From positions 124,001 through 188,000 of the forward strand of contig NZ_BMGI01000006.1 of NCBI RefSeq assembly GCF_014640115.1: a stretch of 64,000 nt of DNA, written 5' to 3'. This document shows positions 34,169-43,139 of the stretch, one piece after another. The translations under genes and the position numbers were made by a program. Positions within the stretch are counted from its first letter, which is position 1, and each line of letters starts with the position of its first letter. The DNA is from Sinisalibacter lacisalsi (GTDB lineage Bacteria > Pseudomonadota > Alphaproteobacteria > Rhodobacterales > Rhodobacteraceae). The notes under the pieces are model-generated. The model saw nothing but the letters and a program-made list of their open reading frames with translations. It was not told the DNA's origin and searched no databases.

Positions 34169-35176
34169 GTGCAACGCGAGAGCGACGCGAGCGTGACGAA
34201 CCGCTCGGCAGACATGCAGCTTCCGCAGACCATCGAGGCGCGCAACCCCGGCATGGCGCTCGACATGGATTGGGTGATGTCGGCGCAGGCCAACACCTCC
34301 GCCATCGAGCGGCGGGCGGGTTCGATCGGCGCGCGCCGGTCGTTGAAGAAAGACCACCAGGCGGCCTGGCTGCTCAAGGCGATCACCATGATCGACCTCA
34401 CCACGCTGGCCGGCGACGACACGCCCGGCCGCGTGCGCCGGCTCTGCGCCAAGGCGCGCCAGCCAGTGCGCCCTGATCTGCTCGACGCGCTCGGCGTCGG
34501 CCCGATCACCACCGGCGCGATCTGCGTCTATCACGAGATGGTGCCCACCGCCGTCGAGGCGCTGGTAGGCTCCGGCATCCCCGTCGCCGCCGTCTCCACC
34601 GGCTTCCCGGCCGGGCTCAGCCCCTATCGGCTGCGGATCATGGAGATCGGTGAAAGCGTCAAGGCCGGGGCGCGGGAGATCGACATCGTGATCTCGCGCC
34701 GCCACGTGCTCACCGGCGACTGGCAGGCGCTCTACGACGAGGTGCGCGAGATGCGCCGCGAATGCGGCGACGCCCATATCAAGACGATCCTCGCCACCGG
34801 CGAACTTGGCTCCTTGCGCAACGTCGCCCGCGCCTCGCTCGTCTGCATGATGGCGGGGGCCGATTTCATCAAGACCTCCACCGGCAAGGAAAGCGTGAAC
34901 GCCACCCTGCCCGTCTCCCTCGTGATGATGCGCGCGATCCGCGACTACTTCGAGCGCACCGGCATCCGCATCGGATACAAGCCCGCCGGCGGCATTTCGA
35001 AGGCGAAGGATGCGCTGGTGTATCTGGCGCTGCTCAAGGAAGAACTGGGCGACGACTGGCTCACGCCCCACCTCTTCCGCTTCGGCGCCTCCTCGCTGCT
35101 CGGCGACATCGAACGCCAGCTGGAACACCACGTCACCGGCCAATACTCCGCCCTCTGGCGGCACGCGATGGGATAA
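34169..35176 (+). CDS. deoC: Deoxyribose-phosphate aldolase
   Basis: A 335-residue class I aldolase that splits 2-deoxyribose-5-phosphate into glyceraldehyde-3-phosphate and acetaldehyde. Schiff-base lysine is in GADFIKTSTGKESVNATLPV; the second catalytic lysine is in GIRIGYKPAGGISKAKDALV; the catalytic aspartate is in GAREIDIVISRRHVLTG. It is the long form typical of alphaproteobacteria and animals. GTG 34169 is chosen because GGGAGG lies five bases before it; the frame is open to a TTG at 34109. It is followed by a small foreign-looking gene and then ALDH16, which could oxidise the acetaldehyde released. Confidence 0.93.
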   Translation: MQRESDASVTNRSADMQLPQTIEARNPGMALDMDWVMSAQANTSAIERRAGSIGARRSLKKDHQAAWLLKAITMIDLTTLAGDDTPGRVRRLCAKARQPVRPDLLDALGVGPITTGAICVYHEMVPTAVEALVGSGIPVAAVSTGFPAGLSPYRLRIMEIGESVKAGAREIDIVISRRHVLTGDWQALYDEVREMRRECGDAHIKTILATGELGSLRNVARASLVCMMAGADFIKTSTGKESVNATLPVSLVMMRAIRDYFERTGIRIGYKPAGGISKAKDALVYLALLKEELGDDWLTPHLFRFGASSLLGDIERQLEHHVTGQYSALWRHAMG

Positions 35177-35181
35177 ACACG

Positions 35182-35412
35182 ATGGCAACAAAACACGATC
35201 TACAAGAATGGGTGATTGAAGCGCTCTTGGCACTCGGCGGTGAAGCCAGAGTCGCGGATATCGCGAAAGAGATTTGGAGACGGCACGAGGATGACCTCCG
35301 GGCGTCAGGTGATCTCTTTTACACTTGGCAATATGATATGAGATGGGCGGGCCAAAACCTCCAAAAGGTAGCTAAATTGACCAAGCTCCACCGGAGCTGG
35401 AGACTTAAATGA
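35182..35412 (+). CDS. Small winged-helix-like hypothetical protein of foreign composition
   Basis: A 76-residue basic protein starting MATKHDLQEWVIEALLALGG with EARVADIAKEIWRRHEDDLR, which looks like a short helix-turn-helix or winged-helix of the kind found at Mrr-type N-termini. Base composition is visibly lower in G/C than its neighbours, and four of its seven arginines use AGA, a codon that is rare around it. It lies five bases after deoC and its TGA overlaps the ALDH16 ATG by four bases, so it is translated in the operon. Probably acquired; function unknown. Confidence 0.65.
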   Translation: MATKHDLQEWVIEALLALGGEARVADIAKEIWRRHEDDLRASGDLFYTWQYDMRWAGQNLQKVAKLTKLHRSWRLK

Positions 35413-37760
35413 CCGTCAAGGACATCTTCGAAACCATGGAATGGGGCCCCGCCCCCGAGAGCGACGGCGAGGCGCAGGCCTGGCTCGATGCCCGCGAGCG
35501 GCGGTTCGGCCTGTTCATCGACGGGCACTGGACGGAGCCGGGCGAGACCTTCGAAAGCCGCAACCCAGGCAATGGCGAAGTGCTCGCCCACGTCACACAG
35601 GCCGGGGCCGACGAGGTTGACGCCGCCGTGCGCGCCGCCCGCCGGGCGCAGCCGAAGTGGGCGGGGCTGAGCGGCCACCAGCGCGCCCGCTTCCTCTACG
35701 CGCTGGCCCGCCTCGTGCAGAAACACGCGCGCCTTTTCGCCGTGCTCGAAACCCTCGACAACGGCAAGCCGATCCGCGAGAGCCGCGATATCGACGTGCC
35801 GCTGGTGGCGCGCCATTTCTACTATCACGCCGGGATGGCCCAGCTGCAGGATGCCGAACTGCCCGACCGCGGGGCGCTTGGCGTCGCGGGGCAGATCATC
35901 CCGTGGAACTTCCCGCTGCTGATGCTGGCGTGGAAGGTGGCCCCCGCCATCGCCATGGGCAACACCGTGGTGCTGAAGCCGGCCGAATACACTTCGCTCA
36001 CCGCGCTGCTCTTCGCCGAGATCTGCACCGAGGCCGGGCTGCCGCGCGGCGTTGTCAACATCGTCACCGGCGACGGCCAGGTGGGGGCAGCGATCACCGC
36101 GCACGAGGACATCGACAAGATCGCCTTCACCGGCTCCACCGAGGTGGGCCGGATCATCCGCAAGGCCACCGCCGGCACCGGCAAGAGCCTCACGCTCGAA
36201 CTGGGCGGCAAGAGCCCGTATATCGTCTTTGACGACGCCGACATCGATTCAGCGATCGAAGGTCTGGTCGACGCGATCTGGTTCAACCAGGGCCAGGTCT
36301 GCTGCGCCGGATCGCGGCTTCTGGTGCAGGAAGGCATCGCCGATCGGTTCCACGCCAAGCTCAAGGCCCGGATGGCGAAGCTGCGCATCGGCGACCCGCT
36401 CGACAAGTCGATCGACGTGGGCGCGCTGGTCGACCCGGTGCAACTCGACAGCGTGACGCGCATGGTCGAGGCCGGCAAGGGCGCGGGCGAGATCTACCAG
36501 ACGCCCTGCACCCTGCCCAACCGCGGCTGCTACTACCCGCCCACGCTGATCACCGGCCTCGCCCCCTCCGATACGCTGATGCAGGAGGAAATCTTCGGCC
36601 CGGTGCTGGTGGCCACCACCTTCCGCACCCCCGCCGAAGCGGTGGAGATCGCCAACAACACCCGCTACGGCCTTGCCGCCACGGTCTGGAGCGAAAACAT
36701 CAACCTCGCGCTCGACGTGGCCCCGAAGCTGGCGGCGGGCGTGGTCTGGATCAACACGACCAACGCCTTCGACGCGGCGGCGGGGTTCGGCGGCGTGCGC
36801 GAATCCGGCTTCGGGCGCGAGGGCGGCTGGGAAGGGTTGCTGGCCTATACCAAGCCAAAAGGGAAAACCAGGCCGCTCAGCCCGATCACCGCCTTTCCCG
36901 CCCCGGCGCAGGCGAAGGTCGACGAGCTTGACCGCACCGCCAAGCTCTACATCGGCGGCAAGCAGGTCCGGCCCGACGGCGGCTATTCGCGCGCGATCTG
37001 GTCGCCCAAGGGCGCGCTGCTGGGGCACGCGGGGCTGGCCAACCGCAAGGACGCGCGCAACGCCGTCGAGGCCGCCCGCGCGGCCACCGGCTGGGCGAAG
37101 GCCAGCGCGCATCTGCGCGCGCAGGTGATCTACTATATCGCTGAAAACCTCGCCGCCCGGGCGGAGGAGTTTGCCTCGCGGATCAACCGGATGACCGGCA
37201 AGCGGGGCGGCGCAGCGGAAGTGGAGAAAAGCGTCGAGCGGCTGTTCACCTACGCCGCATGGGCCGACAAGCTCGACGGCGCGGCCAAGCCCGTGCCCCT
37301 GCGCGGCACCGCGCTCGCCATGAACGAGCCGGTCGGCGTCATCGCCGCCTTCTGCCCCGACGAGGCCCCGCTTCTCGGGCTGGTGTCGCTGATGGCGCCC
37401 GCCATCGCCATGGGCAACCGCGTGGTGCTCGCCGCCTCGCAGCCCTTCCCGCTCGCCGCCACCGATTTCTACCAGCTGCTCGACACCTCGGATGTGCCGC
37501 CGGGCGTGGTCAACATCCTCACCGGCTTCCACAACGATCTCGCGGGAACGCTTGCCGGGCACCTCGATGTCGATGCCGTCTGGGCGCAGTCCGGCGCGGA
37601 TATCTCCTCGCTGGTCGAGCACGAGAGCGCCGGCAACCTCAAACGCACATGGGTGAACAACGCGCGGTCGCGCGACTGGTTCGGCGCCGAGGGCGAGGGC
37701 CGCGAGTTCCTGCACCACGCGACCGAGGTGAAGACCACCTGGATCCCCTGGGGCGAGTAG
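35409..37760 (+). CDS. ALDH16-type double-domain aldehyde dehydrogenase
   Basis: A 783-residue protein with two aldehyde dehydrogenase units, the length and layout of the ALDH16 family. The N-terminal unit (about 1-490) is complete: PWNFPLLMLAWKVAPAIAMG, Glu264 in LTLELGGKSP and catalytic Cys298 in FNQGQVCCAGSRL. The C-terminal unit (about 510-783) keeps the Rossmann-type fold, with VGVIAAFCPDEAPLLGLVSL, but lacks the catalytic cysteine and is structural. Bacterial ALDH16 enzymes, including one characterised from the roseobacter Loktanella, are active and dimerise through the second unit. Following deoC, acetaldehyde is a plausible substrate. It converges with the next gene nine bases away. 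Confidence 0.93.
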   Translation: MTVKDIFETMEWGPAPESDGEAQAWLDARERRFGLFIDGHWTEPGETFESRNPGNGEVLAHVTQAGADEVDAAVRAARRAQPKWAGLSGHQRARFLYALARLVQKHARLFAVLETLDNGKPIRESRDIDVPLVARHFYYHAGMAQLQDAELPDRGALGVAGQIIPWNFPLLMLAWKVAPAIAMGNTVVLKPAEYTSLTALLFAEICTEAGLPRGVVNIVTGDGQVGAAITAHEDIDKIAFTGSTEVGRIIRKATAGTGKSLTLELGGKSPYIVFDDADIDSAIEGLVDAIWFNQGQVCCAGSRLLVQEGIADRFHAKLKARMAKLRIGDPLDKSIDVGALVDPVQLDSVTRMVEAGKGAGEIYQTPCTLPNRGCYYPPTLITGLAPSDTLMQEEIFGPVLVATTFRTPAEAVEIANNTRYGLAATVWSENINLALDVAPKLAAGVVWINTTNAFDAAAGFGGVRESGFGREGGWEGLLAYTKPKGKTRPLSPITAFPAPAQAKVDELDRTAKLYIGGKQVRPDGGYSRAIWSPKGALLGHAGLANRKDARNAVEAARAATGWAKASAHLRAQVIYYIAENLAARAEEFASRINRMTGKRGGAAEVEKSVERLFTYAAWADKLDGAAKPVPLRGTALAMNEPVGVIAAFCPDEAPLLGLVSLMAPAIAMGNRVVLAASQPFPLAATDFYQLLDTSDVPPGVVNILTGFHNDLAGTLAGHLDVDAVWAQSGADISSLVEHESAGNLKRTWVNNARSRDWFGAEGEGREFLHHATEVKTTWIPWGE

Positions 37761-37769
37761 GCGGCGGCC

Positions 37770-38447
37770 CTACTTGCCGCGCCAGCTGTCGAGCCAGCGC
37801 TTGAACCGCCCGCGCTTGTCATCGGCGTAGCTGTCGACCTTTTCCCAGGCATCGCGGGTGTCTTCCAGCGCCGGGTCCACCGTGCGTTCGCGGAATTGCA
37901 GCCACATCGCACGGACGAAAAGCACGAACCCGAACACGGCGATGAAGAAGAAGATGTTGAACCACGGGATGATCGTCACATCCGGGCTTTCCGCCGGCCG
38001 GATCGTCACCGCGTTGGGGAAGGCCGAGAACAATTCCATCCGCCAGCCGTAATGCGTCATCACCGCCCATTTGGGGTTTTCCGGCGTCGAGCGCAGATCG
38101 TCGGCCTCGGTCTGCAGGCTCGCGGTATCGAACTTGAAATAGGGCGGCCATGACCAGCCGGTATCCTCGTTGCGATAGACCATCACCTCGTCGGAGTCGC
38201 GGCGGATGAAGCCGAACAGCCAGGACTTCTTGCGCACGGTCTGGATGAACTGCACGTCGCGATTGGCGAGCGAGGTGGCCTGATCGTCGGGGCTGGCCCA
38301 GAAGATCCGCGTCCAGTCGTTGAGGTCCTGCCGCTCCTGGTAGGTGTTCACGATGCGCACCACGTCGTGCTGGGGCAGCGTGTAGTGCAGGAAGGCGCCG
38401 ATGATCACCGCGAGGATGATGAGAATGACGTTGCGGGCTTTGCGCAT
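37770..38447 (-). CDS. DUF1523-type membrane protein
   Basis: A 225-residue protein. An N-terminal helix (VILIILAVIIGAFLHYTLPQ) anchors it. A periplasmic or cytosolic domain follows with DVVRIVNTYQERQDLNDWTR and the conserved MVYRNEDTGWSWPPYFKFDT. A second helix (about 165-185) and a charged tail end it. The combination matches what I recall of the DUF1523 family of Rhodobacteraceae. Unknown function. It is the last gene of the ten-gene cluster, starting seven bases after the previous stop. Confidence 0.8.
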   Translation of the reverse strand: MRKARNVILIILAVIIGAFLHYTLPQHDVVRIVNTYQERQDLNDWTRIFWASPDDQATSLANRDVQFIQTVRKKSWLFGFIRRDSDEVMVYRNEDTGWSWPPYFKFDTASLQTEADDLRSTPENPKWAVMTHYGWRMELFSAFPNAVTIRPAESPDVTIIPWFNIFFFIAVFGFVLFVRAMWLQFRERTVDPALEDTRDAWEKVDSYADDKRGRFKRWLDSWRGK

Positions 38448-38454
38448 GGGGGCC

Positions 38455-38730
38455 TCAGGTGACGTTGACGATGATGATGATCGCGAACATCGCGACCAGC
38501 GGGATGACGTAGACAAGCGCGATCAGCTTGGGGCGGATCGAGGCGTTGTATTGCTCCATGCCCTTCTCGATGAAGGCGGCACGCTCTGGGCTACTGTCGT
38601 CGCCGGGATGGTGCTCGGCCCATTCGTCTTCGAGGTTCTCGCGCCGGAGCGACCGGGCATAGAGCGACACGGCGAGGTAGATCACCGAGAGCACGAGGAA
38701 GCCGAAAACGAACAATCGCGCGAATGCCAT
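38455..38730 (-). CDS. Two-helix small membrane protein (cluster gene 9)
   Basis: A 91-residue protein with membrane helices at about 5-24 and 70-90 and a highly charged middle (ENLEDEWAEHHPGDDSSPER). No assigned function. ATG 38730 lies two bases after the stop of the 449-residue protein, so translation is coupled. The ends-in-membrane, charged-middle design suggests a hairpin with the loop on one side of the membrane. Confidence 0.75.
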   Translation of the reverse strand: MAFARLFVFGFLVLSVIYLAVSLYARSLRRENLEDEWAEHHPGDDSSPERAAFIEKGMEQYNASIRPKLIALVYVIPLVAMFAIIIIVNVT

Positions 38731-38732
38731 GG

Positions 38733-40082
38733 CTACCTCCTTACCGCGCCCCAGGGGCCTACGAGATCAATGATATCATCTTTCGGGGGGCGGGGGCCAG
38801 TGCGCCACGGCGACGGCGGCGCCCCGCCGAACAGCGCCTCGCGCGCACCGGCCTTGTTGGCCGCATAGTCTCGCGCGAGGAATTCCGCCACGTAGTCCTT
38901 CTTGGCCTCGGGCCAGTCGCGGTAGGCGGCGTAGAAGGCCGTTTTGTGGGTGATGAACAACTGCCGGATATCGAGCGGCGCAAGCTCGGACAGAAGCTGG
39001 TTGACGAGATCGCGGTCGGGGTGATCGGCGCGGGCGCGCAGGGTGTAGAAATAGGCCGGGTGATCCGAGGCGATGCGGGGCCACTTGCCACCGTTGAGCG
39101 CCCAGCGCACCAGCTCGCCGAGCTTGCGGAATTCCTCCGGCAACCGCCCCGCCATGCGTTGCGCCAGCCGGTGCAGGCTGCGCTGGTCGAAACCATCGAT
39201 CTCCATACCTTCCGAGGTGGCGGCATCGACGAGGATGAAATCCATCTTCTGGCGCAGGATCGCCGCGCCGTCGACGCCGCGCGCCTTGATCACCGGTTCG
39301 ACCAGATCATTGCGCTCGAGAAAGGTGGCGATGGCGTTGCGCATGGTGAGATCGCAGGTCTCCACCGGCATCTCTCCCAGGTCGGCCCGGCGCCGCACCG
39401 AGATCGCGGCGGGGTGGGCGGCATCGCGGAACACGTAGATCCCGCCGAAATGCGCCGTCCAGAAATTGCCCTGCTCATAGGTCGGGCGGCCAAGATCGAC
39501 CGGGTTGCGCGTCACGTCGCCGGTCTGCCGGGCCAGTTCGATCATCTCGGCGATGAGCACATCGTCGAACCAGGCATCGTCCTCGCGCTGGAACCGCTCG
39601 ATCTTCTCGGCGAGCTTGCGGGCATTGGCCACATGCGCCTGCGTGGTGTCGGCCACCACGGTGATCTTGCGGATATCGAACAGCCGCGCCGGCGTGGAGA
39701 CCTCGAACACCGAGTTGTCCAGCTCACCCGCCACCGCATCATGCGCGGTAAGGGCGAAAAGCTTGGCCTCGTTCTCCTCGATGAACTGGCGCAGGATGCC
39801 GCGCGAGGTGGAAAACTGCGCATTGAGCAGCGGCGCGGATTTCTGCCGCGTGTCGAGAATGATGAACTGCCGGTTCACCCCGCCCGGGTTAAGATAGAAA
39901 TGATCGCCGAATTCCTCGCCGATCTCGTAGGAATAGCCCGAGATGTCGATATGAAACTCGGTGAGCCCCGTGCGCCTGCCCGAAAGCCGCTCCAGCGCGC
40001 GGTTATAGCGCTCGACCAGCGCCGGGCTGTCGACCCGGATCAGGTTGCCGAACATCAGGCCGCGGGAGATGAGGCGTTTCAT
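38733..40082 (-). CDS. Large conserved protein of unknown function (cluster gene 8)
   Basis: A 449-residue soluble protein with no membrane segment and no motif that I can assign to an enzyme. Notable segments are EFHIDISGYSYEIGEEFGDH, LNPGGVNRQFIILDTRQKSA, VVADTTQAHVANARKLAEKI and a C-terminal DYVAEFLARDYAANKAGARE. I believe related proteins are catalogued as DUF6638 but cannot verify this. It starts 91 bases after the preceding membrane protein, the widest gap in the cluster, and is coupled to the next gene. It probably works with the AAA ATPase. Confidence 0.75.
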   Translation of the reverse strand: MKRLISRGLMFGNLIRVDSPALVERYNRALERLSGRRTGLTEFHIDISGYSYEIGEEFGDHFYLNPGGVNRQFIILDTRQKSAPLLNAQFSTSRGILRQFIEENEAKLFALTAHDAVAGELDNSVFEVSTPARLFDIRKITVVADTTQAHVANARKLAEKIERFQREDDAWFDDVLIAEMIELARQTGDVTRNPVDLGRPTYEQGNFWTAHFGGIYVFRDAAHPAAISVRRRADLGEMPVETCDLTMRNAIATFLERNDLVEPVIKARGVDGAAILRQKMDFILVDAATSEGMEIDGFDQRSLHRLAQRMAGRLPEEFRKLGELVRWALNGGKWPRIASDHPAYFYTLRARADHPDRDLVNQLLSELAPLDIRQLFITHKTAFYAAYRDWPEAKKDYVAEFLARDYAANKAGAREALFGGAPPSPWRTGPRPPKDDIIDLVGPWGAVRR

Positions 40083-40173
40083 TCGCTGTGCTCCCCGCCT
40101 GCGCGGCCACAGCCGGGCCGCGCGCGAACCGGGGCGCAGGCCCTCGTTCGCGGGTGCTGCAACACCGTCACCC

Positions 40174-40506
40174 TCATTGCCGCGCCCTCACCTTCCGATA
40201 CATCACCAGCAACGTCACCACGTAGGCCGCGATCGGCACGAAGCTCGCGGCGTAGACCATGAGGTAGAACTGTCCGCCGAGCGCCGTTTCCGGGTCGATC
40301 CCCTGGCGGACGAACAGCCCCTCCACCAGCACCGCGAGCTTGGCCGCGCCCTGCAGCACCACCAGCGAGATCACGATGGCGAAGAGCAGCACGCCGGCGC
40401 CGAGGTCGCGCCCGGCGCAGCCGAGCCGGCGCGCCACCTCGCGGGCGACGAGCGCCACCACCGCGGCGGTCACCAGCGTTGTTGCGATCAGAATGGTCCA
40501 GTCCAT
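40174..40506 (-). CDS. Three-helix membrane protein (cluster gene 7)
   Basis: A 110-residue integral membrane protein with helices at about 4-20, 38-62 and 82-104 and an arginine-rich end. Segment LLFAIVISLVVLQGAAKLAV is in helix 2. No recognised family. ATG 40506 is used because the longer open frame upstream translates the previous gene's region. Ten bases separate it from cluster gene 6. Confidence 0.7.
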   Translation of the reverse strand: MDWTILIATTLVTAAVVALVAREVARRLGCAGRDLGAGVLLFAIVISLVVLQGAAKLAVLVEGLFVRQGIDPETALGGQFYLMVYAASFVPIAAYVVTLLVMYRKVRARQ

Positions 40507-40516
40507 GCCCGTCTCC

Positions 40517-40894
40517 CTAGGTGTCATTCTCGCCACGCCGGCGGTCACCGTCCACCCCGCGCGCGATGTCTTCGCCGCGCCGCGCCTCGACGGCCTGCGC
40601 GCGAACGAACCACGAAAGCGCGAGCAGCGGCGCCCAGACCAGCGCCGCCAGCCCCGAGCCGCGCAGCACCGCCGCGAGCCGGGGCGCGCCACCGCCAGCC
40701 TCGTAGAGCAGCGCGAAAAGCCCCGCCCCCGCCAGCAGCGTGATCCCGGCGGCAAGCCCGATCCCGAGCGCGAGCCTGCGTTGCGAGCGCGTCGCGCGCG
40801 GCACCGTCAGCAGCGGCAGGAGCAGCGCCAGCGCCGTCAGCGCGGCCAGCGGCAGGAAGGTGTTGGCCCAGCCGATATCGGCGACGATCATCAT
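40517..40894 (-). CDS. Three-helix membrane protein (cluster gene 6)
   Basis: A 125-residue protein with hydrophobic helices at about 10-30, 42-66 and 77-97, then a charged tail (VEARRGEDIARGVDGDRRRG). No recognised family. Start codons ATG-ATG at 40894/40891 overlap the previous stop (ATGA). It looks like a structural partner of genes 5 and 7, with which it shares size and composition. Confidence 0.7.
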   Translation of the reverse strand: MMIVADIGWANTFLPLAALTALALLLPLLTVPRATRSQRRLALGIGLAAGITLLAGAGLFALLYEAGGGAPRLAAVLRGSGLAALVWAPLLALSWFVRAQAVEARRGEDIARGVDGDRRRGENDT

Positions 40895-41193
40895 CCCGCG
40901 CGCACCTGCCTTGCCCGCCGCCCGGCCCAGAACCCGCCGAGCCAGAGCGGGGCGCTCAGGGCCGCGAGCGTGCCCCCGAGCAGCACGCCGGACGCCACCG
41001 GGCTATCGAGCCGATACGGCACCTCGGCGGGGTTGGTGACAGCGAGGTAGGCCGCTGCCCCAAGCGCGGGCCACAGCGCGTTGACCAGCACGGGCCAGAC
41101 GGCGGTTGCGCCGCGCCAGCCGAGCCACGCCGCAAGAAGGGTTGCAGGGGCGCCTACCATCAGCATCGCGATTATCGCCGCTGCAATCGGCAT
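40891..41193 (-). CDS. Three-helix membrane protein (cluster gene 5)
   Basis: A 100-residue integral membrane protein with helices at about 3-24, 31-52 and 66-90, ending WAGRRARQVRAG. No recognised family. ATG 41193 overlaps the AAA ATPase stop by one base (TGATG), so this membrane protein is translated directly after the ATPase. Confidence 0.7.
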   Translation of the reverse strand: MPIAAAIIAMLMVGAPATLLAAWLGWRGATAVWPVLVNALWPALGAAAYLAVTNPAEVPYRLDSPVASGVLLGGTLAALSAPLWLGGFWAGRRARQVRAG

Positions 41194-43130
41194 CAGCCCT
41201 TGCCCTCCAGGTATTGCCGCTTGGCTTCCTCGGTCAGCCGATACTCCCGCACCATCTGCGCGATCGCCGCTTCGTCGGAAGTATCGGCGTAGCGAAACTC
41301 GCTGTCAGCGTAGCGGTTGATCTCCTGGATCACCATGTCGACGGTGATCGGCTGGCGCAGCTCCTCGATCATCGCCTTCTTGGTCTCGTAATCGCGAAAC
41401 AGGAAGAGCTCGGGGTTTTCCATCCATTCGTCGGGCAGTTCGAAATCCATCGCCCGCACCTTGATCGCGTCGGTGATGTTCTTGATCGCGCGCCCGGTGA
41501 AGCGTGCGTCGGCCTCCTGGATGCCCTTGAGGTAGGTGCCCAGCTTGGCGATGGTATCGAGCTTGCCGATATCCTTCGCCACCCGCTCGAACACCCGCTC
41601 CAGCCCCGCCTCCTGCGGGCGGGCATGGCGCGCGAAGCTCTCGGCCACGGCGCGCTTGATCTCCTGCGCAGCGTAAAGCTCGTGGTCGCCCAGCGGGATC
41701 GAATGGTTCCTGCCCATGAGCAGGTGCAGGATGTCGATGTAATCCTCCCGCGTCTGCGGCCCGTCGACGAGAAAGCGCGCGCCCGCCCGCTGGCGCAGGG
41801 CGTCGTCGACGTTCTCGGGGTAGTTCGAGAACATGCCGAAGGTGCAGTTGCCGCGCACAACCGTGTTTGCGCCGGAAAAGCTCTCCATCAGCACGGCGGT
41901 GATCTCGAGTTGCCCCGCGCTCGACTGCCGATCGCCGCGCTTGCCGGCGAGCTGGTCGATATCGTCGACCGTGCCGAAGCCGATCACGTTCGGGTCGAGG
42001 ATGGTGTTGATGAAGGCCTTGGCGTTCTGGGCCGACTTGCCCTGGTAGCTGTCGATGCTCTCGGTGCTCAGGTTCTGGTAGCGGAACGGGTAGCCCGCCA
42101 CCTCGCAATAGCCGTGGATCAGCCCCGCCATCATCCGGATCAGCGTGGTCTTGCCGGTGCCGGGCTTGCCATCGCCCATGAAGGTGAAGATGAAGCCGCC
42201 AAGCTCGGCGAAGGGGTTGAGCTTGCGGTCGAAGTCATAGGCCATCAGCATCTTGGCCAGCTTCATCGCCTGGTACTTGGCTATGTGGTTGCCGACCACC
42301 TCGTGCGGCTTCTTGAAACTCATGGTGAGCCGGGTGCCACGCGCCTTGCGGCTCGGCGTGAAGCCCGAGATGGCGAAGTCGTCGGCGGCGACGTGGTAGT
42401 TCACCCCGGTGAAGGGGGTGAGGCGCGGCGCGGTCTGGGCGCGCAGGGCCACCTGCTCCATCAGTTGCTCGGCAAAGGCCATCACCGTGGCCACCAGCCG
42501 TGCCTCGTCGCCCGCCAGCAGCGCGATATCCTGGTCAAGCTCCCAAAGGCAGCCGTGCAACGCCAGCATCGCGTTGTCGGTCAGCACCTCCTCGACGCGG
42601 CCCACCTCTACGCTCACCTCGCCGGCATGTGGCGCGAGCAGGAACGACGCGGCGTTGGCGAAGACCGAAAGCGCCACCAGCGCCTCGGCCCCGAGCAGTT
42701 CCGAGAAGGCCTCCGCCCGGTCCGCACCCAGCGCCGCCTCGAGGTTCTGCTTCTTCATCGCCGCAAGCCCGGTCTGCCCGGCGTAGGCTTCGGCCACCGC
42801 GAGCGAGATCGCCAGCGCCCGGCGCAGCGCGTGCAGCACGGTGGCCTGCACCGGCGAGACGATCGGGTCGTCGCCGTCGCTCGCCTCGATCCGCGCGATC
42901 AGCCGAACCCCCTCGGGCCGCGCCGTCGAGCGCGTCACCAGTCCCGGCGTGGTCGAGCGAAACCGCCGCCCCGTGCTCACCCCGGGCGAACGCTCCACCG
43001 CTTCGGCCGCCACCTTGGCCTTGCCGATCCTCGGGGTATGGTCGAAGCCTTCGAGCATCGCCGCCGCCGCCGGGTAATGCGCCCGTATCTCCTCCTCGCG
43101 AAGCTCCATCCGGTCTGCCGGTAGTGACAT
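41193..43130 (-). CDS. AAA+ ATPase, core of the uncharacterised cluster
   Basis: A 645-residue AAA+ protein. The ATPase module is at about 310-600: Walker A GKPGTGKTT (from 321), Walker B GTVDDIDQL (about 387-394), sensor 1 asparagine in FSNYPENVDDALRQR (436), and arginines 446-452 placed as Arg-finger candidates. Residues 1-300 form an unassigned, mainly helical N-terminal domain. ATG 43130 has AAGGA seven bases upstream; the open frame to 43193 is rejected because it translates a dispersed repeat. Soluble, so it probably docks to the six small membrane proteins of the operon. It could act as a remodelling or unfolding motor; no protease domain is seen. Confidence 0.88.
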   Translation of the reverse strand: MSLPADRMELREEEIRAHYPAAAAMLEGFDHTPRIGKAKVAAEAVERSPGVSTGRRFRSTTPGLVTRSTARPEGVRLIARIEASDGDDPIVSPVQATVLHALRRALAISLAVAEAYAGQTGLAAMKKQNLEAALGADRAEAFSELLGAEALVALSVFANAASFLLAPHAGEVSVEVGRVEEVLTDNAMLALHGCLWELDQDIALLAGDEARLVATVMAFAEQLMEQVALRAQTAPRLTPFTGVNYHVAADDFAISGFTPSRKARGTRLTMSFKKPHEVVGNHIAKYQAMKLAKMLMAYDFDRKLNPFAELGGFIFTFMGDGKPGTGKTTLIRMMAGLIHGYCEVAGYPFRYQNLSTESIDSYQGKSAQNAKAFINTILDPNVIGFGTVDDIDQLAGKRGDRQSSAGQLEITAVLMESFSGANTVVRGNCTFGMFSNYPENVDDALRQRAGARFLVDGPQTREDYIDILHLLMGRNHSIPLGDHELYAAQEIKRAVAESFARHARPQEAGLERVFERVAKDIGKLDTIAKLGTYLKGIQEADARFTGRAIKNITDAIKVRAMDFELPDEWMENPELFLFRDYETKKAMIEELRQPITVDMVIQEINRYADSEFRYADTSDEAAIAQMVREYRLTEEAKRQYLEGKG

Positions 43131-43139
43131 GCCCTGTTC

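Noticed and set aside
36249-37718. A 489-codon minus-strand open frame opposite ALDH16
   Set aside because: Shadow of the ALDH16 gene; no recognisable protein character.
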